Assembly (NCBI GenBank): GCA_017311185.1
Contig: JAESUZ010003182.1
Span: 372,001-436,000, forward strand
DNA length: 64,000 nucleotides
Direction: 5' to 3'
DNA from: Proteles cristata cristata
Taxonomy: Eukaryota; Chordata; Mammalia; Carnivora; Hyaenidae
Below the pieces are notes generated by a model. That model saw only the letters and a program-made list of their open reading frames with translations. It had not been told where the DNA came from and ran no database searches. The translations under genes and the position numbers were made by a program. This document shows positions 1 through 11,382 of the stretch, one piece after another; position 1 is the stretch's first letter; every line of letters starts with the position of its first letter.

Positions 1-1389
1 TCATCAGTTTTCTATTGAAACAAATATAGGCCTTTGAAAACAAGTGGAGCTTGACTCTTTTTCTTTTTTGTAAACAACACACCAAGGTTATGCTTATGTT
101 CTGTGAAATAGAAAAAAAAAGGGGGGATTGGAAATTATATGCTTTGTTTTATAAGTGTAGATGGTTCCCCAAAGTAATGCTGTATTTAAAGGCTTTTATC
201 AGATGTAGATCCCATCTCTGGAGCAAAAGTAACTGAATATTAGTAAATTCTTTGCTCTTATTCTTTGAAATTCAAAGTGAAAAGACAAATATTGAATAAT
301 ACTCCAAGTAATTATTTTCTTTGACATTTGCCTAGTTGAAATGATATAAAATGCTGCCTGTGAAAGAATCAAATCCCTTTCAAGAAATTAAAGAACAGAG
401 TATAGGCTCCTGTTTGCATGACATGTGAAAGGTCAGAGAAAATGGAATAAATCAGAGGGAAATCCTTTCTTGCACCAAAGGATTAATATTCCAAAAGCAA
501 GAACACAATAACCTTTTATAATTCCTTCACTTGATGTAAATTAAAAGAAGAAAACCTTAGAACATATGAAATGCTTGGGAAACACTCTGATGGAACCACC
601 AATGACCTGATTTTACTGTTTGTTATCCTGTCAGAGGAATTGACAGGCGTAACATTGTAGAAGAGATAGAAGGTGATATAGTTCAGGGCTGTGCAGATTT
701 ACATGAATATGGGGAAATGAGAGCCACTGGGTGAGCTAGTTAAGTATCTAATGTTCCAGATTTTCCAAAAGAAAGCTAAGAAAGGCCTTAGCATAGTATT
801 CAGATGGCTTCAAAGACGGCCTCCTTTTGAGCCACGTTTCACCCGGCCTGATGCGTGGGTTTTCTCCTACAGCTTTGATGTGGCAGCCTGCCCGTTCAGC
901 TTCCTTTTCTTTGCTTCTAATCCTAAACTCACTGCACTGCCCTGGGCAGGTTTCTGTCATTTAATAACCAGAGACACAAGTATGCTTTCTTTGCCTTTAA
1001 AACTTCCCAAACATGCTGCCGGTGCGTGTGGGGAAGTTGATAATTTCTTTTTTTTTTTTTTCTTGCTTTATCCCTAGCAAGAACGCAGCCATCACACATT
1101 TTTCTATTTAATAGACGCCTGCTGTGTGTAAAGAGTTAAATTGTAAATGACTTGAATAGAAGAATTTTTGAGCCTTGCAGCAAACATGATGTTTGTTTAT
1201 ATGCTTTTCTTTTTTGATGGAAAAAAAGATTCGAGATTCTGGTGTTAGAATTAGGTGGCACGTATTTTATGTGTATCTAAGACTCCCCAGAGTGATAGGG
1301 GTGACTGTAATTTTAAAGTGGTTCATGTCATAAAGACTCTGATCCTAATGGCTTTATATAGGATACGTCTGTGTATCCAGACCAGTTTA

Positions 1390-1533
1390 AATTTTTTTAA
1401 TGTTTATTTATTCTTGGAGGGGAGGAGCAGAAAGAAGGAGAGACAGGATCAAAGCAGGCTCCAGGCTTTGAGCTGTCAGCAAGAGCCTGATGTGGGGCTC
1501 GAACCCATGAACCGTGGCTTAACTGGAGCCCCC
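1390..1533 (-). repeat. Carnivore tRNA-derived SINE, internally deleted
   Basis: Reads on the - strand as a felid-type SINE: T-rich start, GA-rich body, then the reverse complement of the tRNA-like B box. Most of the tRNA head is missing. An imperfect 11-bp target duplication (agaccagttta at 1379-1389, agatcagttta at 1534-1544) brackets it, which fixes the ends. Confidence 0.85.
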
Positions 1534-1556
1534 AGATCAGTTTATAAACAAGCAGA

Positions 1557-1755
1557 CAGGGTCGCTCTGTCGGTTGAGTGTCCAACTCTTGGTTTCAGCT
1601 CAGGTCATGATCTCATAGTTTGTGAGTTCATCCCCACGTCAGACTGTGCGTTGAAGGTGCAGAGCCTGCCTGGGATTCTCTCTCTCTCCCTCTCTCTCTG
1701 CCCCTCCCCTGCTCATGCTCTCTCTTTTTCTTTCTCAAAATAAAAAACACAAAAA
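1557..1755 (+). repeat. Carnivore tRNA-derived SINE
   Basis: Has the tRNA-like head (ctctgtcggttgag, then ctcaggtcatgatctca), a CT-rich body and an A-rich tail. It faces the previous SINE about 25 bp away, so the two can pair as an inverted repeat. The 5' end is slightly truncated. Confidence 0.85.
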
Positions 1756-1756
1756 C

Positions 1757-1925
1757 AAAAACAGATGGGCATCGAGGAAGAGCACTTGTGGGGACGAGCA
1801 CTGGGTGTTGTATGTAAGCGATGAATCACAGGAATCTACTCCCCAAACCAAGAGCACACTGTACACACTGTGTTAGCTAGTTTGACAATAAGTTATATTT
1901 GAAACAAAAACAAGACAAAAGCAAG
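1757..1925 (+). mobile_element. L1 3'-end fragment
   Basis: The text from gagcacttgtggggacgag through the 'gtttgacaataa' tail is the typical end of carnivore L1 3'UTRs (compare 57530-57600 in this window). It is strongly 5'-truncated and ends in an A-rich stretch. Confidence 0.75.
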
Positions 1926-2210
1926 CAAAAGAAATCAGTTAGATCACCCAGTGCGGGGGGAAAAAGGGTGTTAACTCTGCCTAGCCCAGGCTGCCCCTGT
2001 TTCTTAGCTCTTCACCACAAACCTTTTATCAATTTTTGTCCAAACTGCGGGCAGACAGTGACAGACTATGGAGAGTAATGGAGTGAGTCAGAACCCCAGA
2101 TTTATGAAACAGCTCATTAGTAAGCAGTGTGAAGTCAGAACAAGACAGGGACCACAGTCAGAGCCAAAGTGAAGGCAGAGGGCCCACCTGGTGGTGTCGT
2201 TGTGTTTCAG

Positions 2211-2300
2211 TGTGGGACAGCCGCGATGGAGTGTGTGAGGCAGTACATCAACGAGGTACTGGACTTCATGGCGGACATGCACACCCTCACCAAGCTGAAG
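2211..2300 (+). CDS. UNC79: UNC79 coding exon (90 nt, first in window)
   Basis: Acceptor tttcag ends at 2210 and donor gtaag starts at 2301. The exon encodes 30 residues beginning CGTAAMECVRQYINEV and ending in TKLK. It starts and ends in phase 0, so skipping it would keep the frame. The piece looks helical, like the rest of the protein. Part of the NALCN complex scaffold; see the gene entry. Confidence 0.88.
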
Positions 2301-2574
2301 GTAAGAGGGCTTGCTTACACTGCTCACCTCTCCCATGAGCAAGACACAGAGACGGTTGTAGGGAATTATGCAGACCAACGGAATTTATTGTTATCTGGGG
2401 CGTCGAGTTGGCTATGGCGCTCCCTAACAAGTCCCTGTCTCGGGAGCCTGGAGAACTGAGTTCAGCCTGTGCAAGAGGGAAAAGGAAAGGAAAGGCTGTT
2501 TGCATGGCAGGAGTTCTGTGCATGGCTCTACTTTTGCCATTCATTCAGTTCTCCTGGTGTCCCTGTTAAAGTGT

Positions 2575-2690
2575 CCCTATTCCACAGATGTAGAAACTGA
2601 GGCCTGGGGTGGTGCAGTGATTCGTGCTCAGGGTGGCGCTACTGATAAGTGGTGGAGTCAGGGTGGGCCTAAGACTGTAGCGGCTCCAGA
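2575..2690 (+). repeat. MIR fragment
   Basis: Shows the MIR core 'ccacagatgtagaaactgag' followed by diverged MIR text. Old and degraded. Confidence 0.6.
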
Positions 2691-2727
2691 TCATTCTCTT
2701 TTCACAGTGCCATGTGGTATCATTTAA

Positions 2728-2825
2728 CTACCTTTGAGCCTCAGTTCCCTCATCTGCGACACAAGCCTAATATCTACCTTTGCCAGTTGTTACGGGGTTT
2801 GATGTGGCACAGTGCATGCAAAGAG
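2728..2825 (-). repeat. MIR fragment
   Basis: The stretch around 'cctcagttccctcatctg' is the antisense of the MIR core region. Confidence 0.55.
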
Positions 2826-3714
2826 ACTTTTGTAAACCAGAACACATTATGCAAACATAAGCCTTCCATGGTTATCTGCATCAGAGCTCTCTTCTTCGAG
2901 ACAATAATTAAAGACAAGAGATGGAGCAAAATCTGATTTGCAAGTGGGCGAGATCCCAGCGAAGTTGTCGAGCTTATTGACTGAGTGCTTTGCAGGGTGG
3001 GATGAATTGCTGATGTAAGTCAACTTCCCTGCTGTGAGTTGACTAGGGAGCTGAAAGACTGATAGTCTGAGAGATTTGGGGAAGGCCCTGGACAGAGGGC
3101 AGAAGAGAAAGCAAACACAGTCCAAGGAGCAGCCAGATGGCAACCTGGCACTAAATGATCCCTTTTTGATAAATAGGATCTAGTCATCCCAGAAGCTCAT
3201 CAGCTACAAATGAGGTTCCTCCATCGCCTAACTCAGTTTCTAGACTCTGTTCACAAGATCCAAGTGCCTCTTGGGATAGGCATGGATTTGCAAATGCTGG
3301 GTAGAAAGTAGAACCGGAATTTAAGCTGGTGACTTCTCACAGCATCTGAACCCAGTCATTCCTAAGTAAGTACCCCTGGTACTTGACCGCGCACTGGTTA
3401 CTGAGTGCGGAATCTGGTTGCCCATGTTCAGATGACTTTGGGATCAGGTGTCAACAGGAGGAGACCTCATTACCGAAACAGATTAGCTAGCTCTGTAACC
3501 ACTTCCAAAATACAGAGAAAACAGAAAGAAGGATCCATGATGATCAAAAGGTCAGGGACCAGAGATATAACCCAGCCCTCTGATTTCACATAGATTAGGA
3601 GACAGATCAAAAAGGCCAAGTGGCAAGTGGCCTAAACTGGGGCTGAAGCCTAGGTCTCAGTTTCCATTTCAGTGCTCTTTCCACTAAGCCACCCTGAGAA
3701 AAGGAATTTTTCTA

Positions 3715-4125
3715 AATTGATTCAACAAATATGTACCAAGCACAAGCACCTCTAATGTGCCTGGCATTGTTCTGGGCAGGTAGGGATACAACAATGAGCA
3801 AAAAGACACAGTAGCCATGCTCATTTAATTTACAGTCTGGTAGTGGGGTGCCAAATTTAATGGAAATCTCATACAAGATAAAGTAAAGTCATAATTGCTA
3901 TGGAGGAGGGGTACACGGTGATATAGGAGCTTCTAATAGGTCAGGGAAGACTTCCTGGAGGAAGTGACACTTGAGCCGAAATCTGAACAATGAATAGCAG
4001 TTAATTAGGTGAAGCGAGGCAGGAACAGTGTTTTGGGCAGAGAGACCAGCGCAAACAAAGGCCGGTAATGGGAAGGAGCCAGTGTAGAGGGGATGAAGGG
4101 GTAAGATGCAGAGGTCTACAGTCAC
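3715..4125 (-). repeat. L2 LINE relic
   Basis: Begins with antisense L2 3'-end text (ttcaacaaatatgtaccaag, then a 'gcctggcattgttctgggca' type block and 'gggatacaacaatgagc'). It continues into the 'ggtcagggaagacttcctgg' and 'gacacttgagc' blocks typical of antisense L2. Old and diverged. Confidence 0.65.
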
Positions 4126-4339
4126 TAGATCATCCCAGGCTTTTTAGGCCACGCTAAGGAATCCCCCCTCCCCCATTTTATCCTAAGAACAATGGGAAAC
4201 CACTGAAGTTGGTTAAATGGACTGTATACTTGGGAGCAGTGATAGAAGGTAAGGGAATGACAACCCGATCTTTTTAAAGAGCGACCAGGAATTTTCCAGG
4301 TACTCGGCCACAGCCACGAAATGCCGTTTGTTTTTGCAG

Positions 4340-4515
4340 AGCCACATGAAGACATGTTCCCAGCCTCTGCATGAAGATACGTTTGGTGGACACCTCAAAG
4401 TCGGGCTGGCTCAGATCACAGCCATGGAAATCTCACGGGGCAACCACAGGGATAACAAGGCTGTGATTCGCTACCTGCCGTGGCTCTATCATCCCCCTTC
4501 GGCCATGCAGCAAGG
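4340..4515 (+). CDS. UNC79: UNC79 coding exon (176 nt)
   Basis: Acceptor tttttgcag ends at 4339 and donor gtaagg starts at 4516. Starts in phase 0 with SHMKTCSQPLHEDTFGG and ends in AMQQ plus two bases (GG) of a glycine codon completed by the next exon. Contains AQITAMEISRGN. Read past the donor, the frame stops at once (GGG TAA). Confidence 0.9.
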
Positions 4516-5442
4516 GTAAGGCCCTTTTTTATTTTAGCGGTGAGGGTCAGCAAGTCAGGGAACCACCCTGAGTTTTCTGGGACTCAGTAAGAGCAAATGA
4601 ATGCCTTGAAGATGTATGGGAGTGCAGTGTGGTTGGTGGGGGAGGAGGGAGGTGAGCCACACCCTCATGCTTGCTGACCTGGCAGCATTTTTGACCACGA
4701 CCACGCGTGCTACGCTGCCAGTAAGAGGAACTTGCCCTCCCACGAAGACCTCGGCCGTGTATTGATGGATGATGAGAACCTGGAGCTTAGAAGTGCAATT
4801 TTAACTCTTAATTTCAACTAGTTAGATAAATCAATAGGTGTTTATTGAGCACTCACATAGCTTCTGCCTTCAAGGAGCATGTTGGATTGCAGCGGGAGCA
4901 GAATCCCTGGCAGGAGGAAGTAGAGCGCAGCCAGGCAGGGAGGGAGGGGCACATGGCTGCTCTGCGTGTGCCCTCCGTTTCGCTCCGTCAGCTCCCTCGC
5001 TAGAGGGAGGGCTTGGAGTTGGGGGTAAGGAGGGCAGAGGGCAGCGGGAGACAATGACTATGGGCAGGAAAATGGGTGGCCTGTATGTCAGGTCTCCGCC
5101 TCTATTCCTTCCCCTCTAGTGCGATGTCAGACTTTCTAAAGGGAAGAAAGGAAAGAGGTTAGACAAAGAAGCTCGTCAGGAAGGTACCCAGGTTGATGGA
5201 AGAATGATTCTGAATCCCGTGTCACCAGAAGCTGCTCTTTACTCAAGCAGCTAAGGTCCCGGATGAGATCGGGCGAGCAGAAAAACAGGTGCATCATTTT
5301 GTTGGCACCGTCACCTGGGTGTTTTATTGTATGTGATTGCCTATAAAACCACACTTTTGATGCCATCAGTAAGCAGTTGGTGAGCGCCCAACAAAACAGA
5401 AACCATAAAAAATCGCCTTTAACACCTCCTTCTACTCGATAG
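4516..5442 (+). other. UNC79: UNC79 intron
   Basis: 927 bp. A short L2/MIR-like stretch lies around 4825-4890 ('tgtttattgagcactcacat'). The remainder is GC-richer, unremarkable intron. Confidence 0.7.
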
Positions 5443-5629
5443 GCCGAAAGAATTCATCGAGTGTATCTCCCGCATCCGTCTGCTGTCCTGGCTTCTCCTG
5501 GGCTCCCTCACTCATAATGCAGTGTGTCCAAACGCCTCCTCCCCGTGCCTGCCCATACCTCTGGATGCCGGCTCTCATATTGCAGACCATCTCATTGTCA
5601 TCCTGATTGGATTTCCAGAGCAATCAAAG
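5443..5629 (+). CDS. UNC79: UNC79 coding exon (187 nt)
   Basis: Acceptor tactcgatag ends at 5442 and donor gtgagc starts at 5630. Its first base completes the split glycine. It then reads PKEFIECISRIRLLSWLLLG and ends DHLIVILIGFPEQSK in phase 0. Two strongly hydrophobic stretches (LLSWLLLGSL and DHLIVILIGF) are more likely buried helices of the repeat fold than membrane segments, because UNC79 is a cytosolic scaffold. Confidence 0.92.
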
Positions 5630-6424
5630 GTGAGCAGTTTCTCCAACCTTAAGACCATAGGCATCGAAATCACTAATGGAAACCCATACCAGCATTATGT
5701 TTCTTCTGAGAAGAAAATGCATCTTATCACTTGCCCCCTGTGAATGTTACAAAAGCAGCTTTGTGCTAATGCCTTATTTAAAGTTGTTTAAATTCCCCCC
5801 ACTATTTTTTCTTCCCCCTTAAATTGTCCTTGTTTACTTTTATACAGATAAATTATGGAGGCAAGCAAGAGTTAGCTTCCTAGGCATCTCTGTCACAAAA
5901 TAATGAAGAGAAATAAAAGGCTAGAAATATAATAAAAATCCCATGATCAGTTTTTGGAACCAAATATGAATTGGAGGGAAATTTTTGCTCTAAGTTTTCA
6001 TGCTCTGTCTTTTCAACTCACATCTCTAGAGATAGATACATAAAGATACAAAATGAAAATAAGAAGGCCAGTTGGGAACTCACTAAAGCGCTCACTGGAA
6101 TCATCTACACAGAGGAACTTTGTAAATTGTAGAGACAGATGATGTGCTTAAGGGAATAAAGTAAACCCAAGGCAGGCATCAGTCATGAGCCAGTGTAAGC
6201 AAACCAGACACGCTGATACTAATCAGCTAAGAGAAGCCAAGGGCCCTTCACGAGTTTAGGCAAGTTCTGGGAAGTCAGGGTGGGTTTGGGAGCAGCTGGG
6301 ATGTGGGCCAGAGCAAGCTGACTCTGTAGTCAAGTAGAGAACCATCCAAGTGGCCTAAATGATGTTTGCAAAAGGGATCAGGCCGGCAGTTCCTAGTATT
6401 TCGAGACAGAGCTGTGTTTGATTC

Positions 6425-6615
6425 CTAACAATGGTACTTTGTCATTTGTGACCTTGACCTTGTGACCTCTCTGAGCTCCAGTTTTTCACCTGTCAGAGAC
6501 GAGCGGATGGTTTGATAATTATAGAAGTGATCTTTGGAAAGTCTTTAGCACAGTGTCTGGGACCTCGTAGGTACTTGCTCAGTCGGTACTCACCGCTAGT
6601 AGTTATACTGTCTTT
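6425..6615 (-). repeat. MIR fragment
   Basis: Antisense MIR text: 'gtgaccttgaccttgtgacc', 'gagctccagtttttcacctg', then 'tagcacagtgtctgggacct' and 'gtaggtacttgctca'. Confidence 0.65.
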
Positions 6616-6639
6616 GCTGCTGCCATTTCTACTAAGTGG

Positions 6640-6765
6640 TGATAGTATAATGAATAAGTGCTGGGCAGTGTGCTCAGCTATGCCACCAGGTTCCTTGTAA
6701 CTCCAGCTCTTTGAGGAGGGTGCTATCATCCCCATGTTACAGGCGAGGAAACACCCCAACATGGT
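6640..6765 (+). repeat. MIR fragment
   Basis: Sense MIR text 'aataagtgctgggcagtgtg' followed by 'catccccatgttacaggcga' and 'ggaaac'. It lies immediately beside an antisense MIR. Confidence 0.6.
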
Positions 6766-7096
6766 AAAATGGTTATTGTCCCTGATCTAGTTGAGTGATG
6801 AGAACGTCATTGTCATTAACAGGAAAAGAGGTGGGTTGTGTTCTGCAAACCAAGGTGCCTTCTCTTTGGGAAGAGGCTTTGTTCTCTCAGCACACTCCCA
6901 CTGACCAAGCGGAAAGCAGATTGCTTAAGGTGGTGAATCACGAATATGTAACTCATAGAGAACTCCTTCAGCCTCCGATCTCTGGAAGTAGATGTGCTTT
7001 GGCCATGCTTCTCAGGAGGCCAAGGCTGTGCAGGATGGGGCCTGTGGAGCGCCGTAGCCCACTGAAATGTAACAGCTCCTGTCTCCTCCTTTTCAG

Positions 7097-7294
7097 ACCT
7101 CCGTGCTGCATATGTGTTCTCTCTTCCACGCATTTATCTTTGCTCAGCTCTGGACCGTATATTGCGAACAAAGTGCCGTAGCTACAAATGTCCAAAGTCA
7201 GAATGAATTCAGCTTCACGGCCATCCTGACCGCGCTGGAGTTCTGGAGCAGGGTGACACCCAGCATCCTTCAGCTGATGGCTCACAACAAAGTG
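7097..7294 (+). CDS. UNC79: UNC79 coding exon (198 nt)
   Basis: Acceptor ccttttcag ends at 7096 and donor gtgagt starts at 7295. Encodes 66 residues in phase 0 at both ends, beginning TSVLHMCSLFHAFIFAQLW and ending LQLMAHNKV. This is the longest internal exon in the window. The helical, hydrophobic composition matches its neighbours. Confidence 0.92.
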
Positions 7295-9247
7295 GTGAGT
7301 CCATGAGTTCGTTTCCCATCTTGGATAAAAGATGTAACCCACACCCGGCCCTCACATTGCATGCTCTTTAAGGATTTCAATTGTAATATTACATCAATGG
7401 ATCGGTGGGTTTTTACATTATAAGCTGGATATTCTGCTTGTGTAATAATTTTGATGAAGAACAGAGCAAGCAAATAAGTCTAATAAAAACAACTTTTGTT
7501 TGTTCCGCTTAGGGCCAAAAAAATTTTTATATGAAACTTCTATGTTTAAGGGTTGTTTTGTCCTATAAAGTCCAAAGGAGATTCATATTATTTTTGGATT
7601 CCAAGGCAATTTGGAAACCCCCTAGCCAATTGGGTCACCCTTTGGTGGTATTTAAGAGCAGACCAGCCACACATAAAGAGTTGTTTTGTGCTATCAAGTC
7701 CAAAGGAGATTCATATTATTTTTGAATTCCAAGGCAGTTTGGAAAAACCCTAGCCAGTTGGGTCACCCTTTGGTGGCACTGAAGAGCAGACTAACCACAC
7801 ATGTTCATTCTTCCCAGGCCTCAAACCCTGAAAAGGGCCTTACCTTTTTGAGTTGCCCTAGGAAGACCTGAGCCTTCCCACACCCCCAGCCTCCGTTTTC
7901 AAATCCAGTTCAGTTTTAATTAGAATGGCTCACCAAGAGAGGGACTGCTCTGAACCTCACTGGAAAATATCCGAGGTATTGTTAGCAGGAGCCCACTCCA
8001 TTGAACATGCTTGGATTAGTCCTTTGAAGTCAGGCTTGGAAGGTCTATGGAAGGAATTTACAAGGAAATCCTTTGTTACTTTGGAAGAGGATTCTCAGTG
8101 GAGAAAGCAACAGTTAGTATCTTGGTCATGGGGGCTTTATCAGGTGAGTTCTCTTCTGTGAGGGGCAGGGGATCAAGAAGAACATCATATCAATGATTCC
8201 AGTGTGCCCAGCAACCCAGCAAGGCACCATCCACAAAAGACATAACAGAATGACTTTTGATTGATTGATACTACTCTTAAGAAATACTTTCTTTCAGCTC
8301 TAATTGGAAAGGGGATTTTTATATTTCCTTTAGTGAAGCACTTCCTTTTCTTTAGAGAAGCAGATGTTATGAGGCAATTCTGTATGGAGAAAGGTATTTT
8401 AGCTCAATTTAGAGGAAATTTATATGACAATTTTAGGGTGCACCAGCAGTTCTGAGAAACATTTATTGGATCATAGAGTCTGAGACTAAAGGAGAACTTG
8501 GAGATCAAGCATTCTGTTATTTTACAGACAGTGAAACTAAGGACTGAAATAGAGATTCAGTTTCATTCTGTTGTCATTAGTTTTTTGACGCCCTTGATAC
8601 CTCTACTCCAAATCTCTTCGGTATATATAAATGTTAGAAATGAACCTGATACAAATGAGTTTTGTATAAGTAATGCTCCTAATGGATTTGAGTTCATTTT
8701 ATTCTGAAAAATGTGTTAAAAACTATGTACGCCGGTCTGGCAAAACCCCCTTGGAGTGTTTAAAATCCAGCCTTCGGAATTTCTGATCAAGGACTTTTGA
8801 ACCGTCATCAACGTGGCTACCTTGTTCCATGGAGAACAAACCACACAGACAGGCATGTAATAAACTAAACAGCCGCTCCAGGCAGAGAAATTGTGGGAGA
8901 AGGGTCAAGATGGAGAAAAGGACATCAGCCCAAGTTCTGGAGGTGGAAGGAGGGAAGCCGAAGGCATTTGTCCTCTGCTATGAATCACACACGGCACAGA
9001 TTAGCGAGATCAGCACCCAAATTGGCAGCCCTGAGTTAGATAAGGAAGGCATGACAATTGAAGCCTTTTAAAGCCACTTTCTAGTTGAAGTTTTAGAGGT
9101 GAATAAACACTACTCCTTGTGGTTCTCTTTGGTCATTGTGCCCAAAGCCTCGTGGGCACATGACATGGGCCCTCTGTGGCCACAGACCAGCTTTCAAGGT
9201 TTCTGCGTTAGTGGGAGTGGAATTGATTTTCGTGTTTGTTGTTTCAG
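7295..9247 (+). other. UNC79: UNC79 intron with 128-bp tandem duplication
   Basis: 1,953 bp. Contains two tandem copies of a 128-bp unit at 7547-7802. The rest has no recognised repeat, apart from a weak MIR-like stretch near 8500-8560 ('ttttacagacagtgaaacta'). Confidence 0.7.
7547..7802. repeat. 128-bp direct tandem duplication
   Basis: Two head-to-tail copies, 7547-7674 and 7675-7802, register exactly 128 bp apart. Shared blocks such as 'gtccaaaggagattcatatt' (7570 and 7698) and 'gggtcaccctttggtgg' recur at that offset. The copies differ by scattered substitutions, so the duplication is not recent. The family of the unit is unknown and I see no coding role. Confidence 0.9.
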
Positions 9248-9325
9248 ATGGTAGAGATGGTGTGCCTCCATGTGATTAGTTTAATGGAGGCATTGCAAGA
9301 ATGCAATTCAACAATTTTTGTCAAG
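9248..9325 (+). CDS. UNC79: UNC79 coding exon (78 nt)
   Basis: Acceptor ttgtttcag ends at 9247 and donor gtagg starts at 9326. Encodes 26 residues, phase 0 at both ends: MVEMVCLHVISLMEALQE, then CNSTIFVK. Skipping it would keep the frame. It precedes the largest intron in the window. Confidence 0.9.
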
Positions 9326-10628
9326 GTAGGAAAATCTTATGATTTTTATAAGACTGTTTCTTGCTGCTAACAAATGTGGATTTACTTTGAATGTGCCTTC
9401 AAAGAGGAAAATAAAACTGATTGAATTGTGACAGTCAGAGTTGGGGGCTGGAGGACTCAGGCTCATGGGATGACCCTGCCCCAAACGGCCCCCAAACGGT
9501 TATCATGTTATTTTTGCTCTTGCTCTACCTCTGTGACCAAGTCTACCTGGGTTAAATATGTTGGACCATGATTGCATGTGAACACAAGTAATTAAAATAT
9601 TGCTGGGGAACATCGATCTGAAAATGACCTTATGGTCATAGAAACAGATTGGTGGTGCCTCACCTTTCAAGATATCCAGAAAACCAAGGAAAATAGTCTT
9701 TAATTGTTTGACTTGGTAGCCCAGATAAATTAATTTTGTTTCTAATATTACTATGCCAAATCACTGTGTAGCCTTATGGGTGTAATTAAGTATTCGTTAC
9801 CTGTCCAAGGACATCAGAAACATACTAGTGTGATAAAAAATTAGAGTAAAGGAGAACTTGATTTCTCACTCACTCTCTTTTTATTTGTCCTTCCTCTACC
9901 TGTACCACTCCCTGTTTACCTGTCATGTCTGTAGTGCAGTGTCTCAGCCATCGCCCCCACCACCACCACACCAAGTGGGTCAGTTTGGGACCTTTTAACT
10001 TGCTATTTCATTCCTTGGTTGTCTCTGGTCTTCCATGAGGTCACTTGTCAAGTTAACTCACACAATGCTTGGGAAAAGCGACCCATTTTCAGGGAAAACT
10101 TGACTGTGACCAGAATACTACAAAGTAGCTGGCTCAAGTGGGGTAGAGAGAGCCTCTCTAACTTGATGGTCAGTAGCAAAAGTCAACACCATGAGTGGAA
10201 CAATCTTACTGACACTCGGATGATCATACCTGATTTTCTTTTTTACAGCTTCATTGAAGTATAATTTATATTCAGTAAACTAAATATATTTAAAGTGTAC
10301 AATTTGATAAGTCTTCACATAGATTATATCCGTGAAAACACCACCATAATCAAGTTGATGAACATGTGCCTCACACCCCTAAAGGTTTCCCATATTCTTT
10401 CGAGTTGCTCTTTTCCACCACTCCTGTATCCTACATCCCTGTCCCCAGGCAGCTCCTGGTCTGTTTTCTGTCACTGTAGGCTACTTTGCATTTTCTAATG
10501 TACACAATTCTTAGACTTTTTTCCTGCCTTCTTTCATGCAGACTGACGTTGAGATTCATCCATTTGGTTGCATGTATCAGTAGATAATTTCTTTCCCTTT
10601 CTGGGTAGTATTCCATTGTATGGATATA

Positions 10629-10835
10629 TCACCTTTTTAACATAATTTTTAAAGTTTATGTATTTATTTTGAGAGAGACAGAGAGTGTCTGAGAAAGGGA
10701 GGGTCAGAGAGAGAGGGAGAGGGAGAGAGTCCCAAGCAGGCTCTGCAGGGGCTTGAACTCATGAAACTGTGAGATCATGACCTGAGCTAAAATCAAGAGT
10801 CGGACGCTTAACCAACTGAGCCACCTGGGCACCCC
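10629..10835 (-). repeat. Carnivore tRNA-derived SINE
   Basis: GA-rich body, then 'tgagatcatgacctgagct' and 'cttaaccaactgagccacct'. A 9-bp target duplication, atggatata, lies at 10620-10628 and 10836-10844. Inserted in the old L1. Confidence 0.9.
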
Positions 10836-11176
10836 ATGGATATAAGACCTTTTGTTTTTCCATTCATCAGTGCATGGACATCTGGGCTGTTTTCAGCTTG
10901 GGGCCCTTACAAATAAAACTGCTATGAATATTCATGTACATGTCTTTGTGTAGATACACGCTGTCATGTACATTGGATAAATAACCAGGAGCAGATATGG
11001 CTAGGCCATGTGATATGTGTATAACTTTTCAAGAAATCGACAAACTGGTTTCTAAGTGAGTGTACCCTGTTACATTCATACCAGCAGTGCATGAGCATTT
11101 CAGTTCCTGCACATCTTTGTCAACGCTTAGTGTAGTCAGGCTTTCCTCTCAGACATCTTAAGAATTGTGTATTGGT

Positions 11177-11382
11177 GGGGCGCCTGGGTGGCTTAGTTGG
11201 TTAAGCGTCCGACTTTCACTCAGGTCATGATCTCACGGTTCGTGGGTTCGAGCCCCGCGTCGGGCTCTGTGCTGACTGCCAGCTCAGAGCCTGGAGCCTG
11301 TTTCAGTCTGTGACTCCCTCTCTCTCTGACCCTTGCTCACAGTAAATAAAAAAAAAAAAAAAAAAACATTAAAAAAAAAAAA
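11177..11382 (+). repeat. Carnivore tRNA-derived SINE with perfect TSD
   Basis: Full tRNA-like head (gggcgcctgggtggcttagt, gttcgagccccgcgtcgggc), CT body and long A tail. A perfect 16-bp duplication, agaattgtgtattggt, lies at 11161-11176 and 11383-11398, so the insertion is fairly young. Confidence 0.95.

Larger units (their letters stand above)
1..2210 (+). other. UNC79: UNC79 intron (5' end outside window)
   Basis: AT-rich, with no exon recognised before the acceptor at 2209-2210. It holds an inverted pair of carnivore SINEs (1390-1533 and about 1557-1755) and an L1 3' tail (about 1757-1925). Positions 1-1380 look like ordinary intron: short ORFs only, no domain recognised. Confidence 0.7.
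2301..4339 (+). other. UNC79: UNC79 intron with MIR and L2 relics
   Basis: 2,039 bp. Holds MIR fragments at about 2575-2690 (+) and 2728-2825 (-) and an L2 relic at about 3715-4125. The rest is unrecognised intron without a coding signature. Confidence 0.75.
5630..7096 (+). other. UNC79: UNC79 intron with MIR relics
   Basis: 1,467 bp. Two opposed MIR fragments lie at about 6425-6615 (-) and 6640-6765 (+). The rest is unrecognised. Confidence 0.7.

Noticed and set aside
11177..11260. tRNA-like sequence with A and B boxes (also at other SINE heads)
   Set aside because: These are the tRNA-derived heads of SINEs followed by CT-rich bodies and A tails, not functional tRNA genes.
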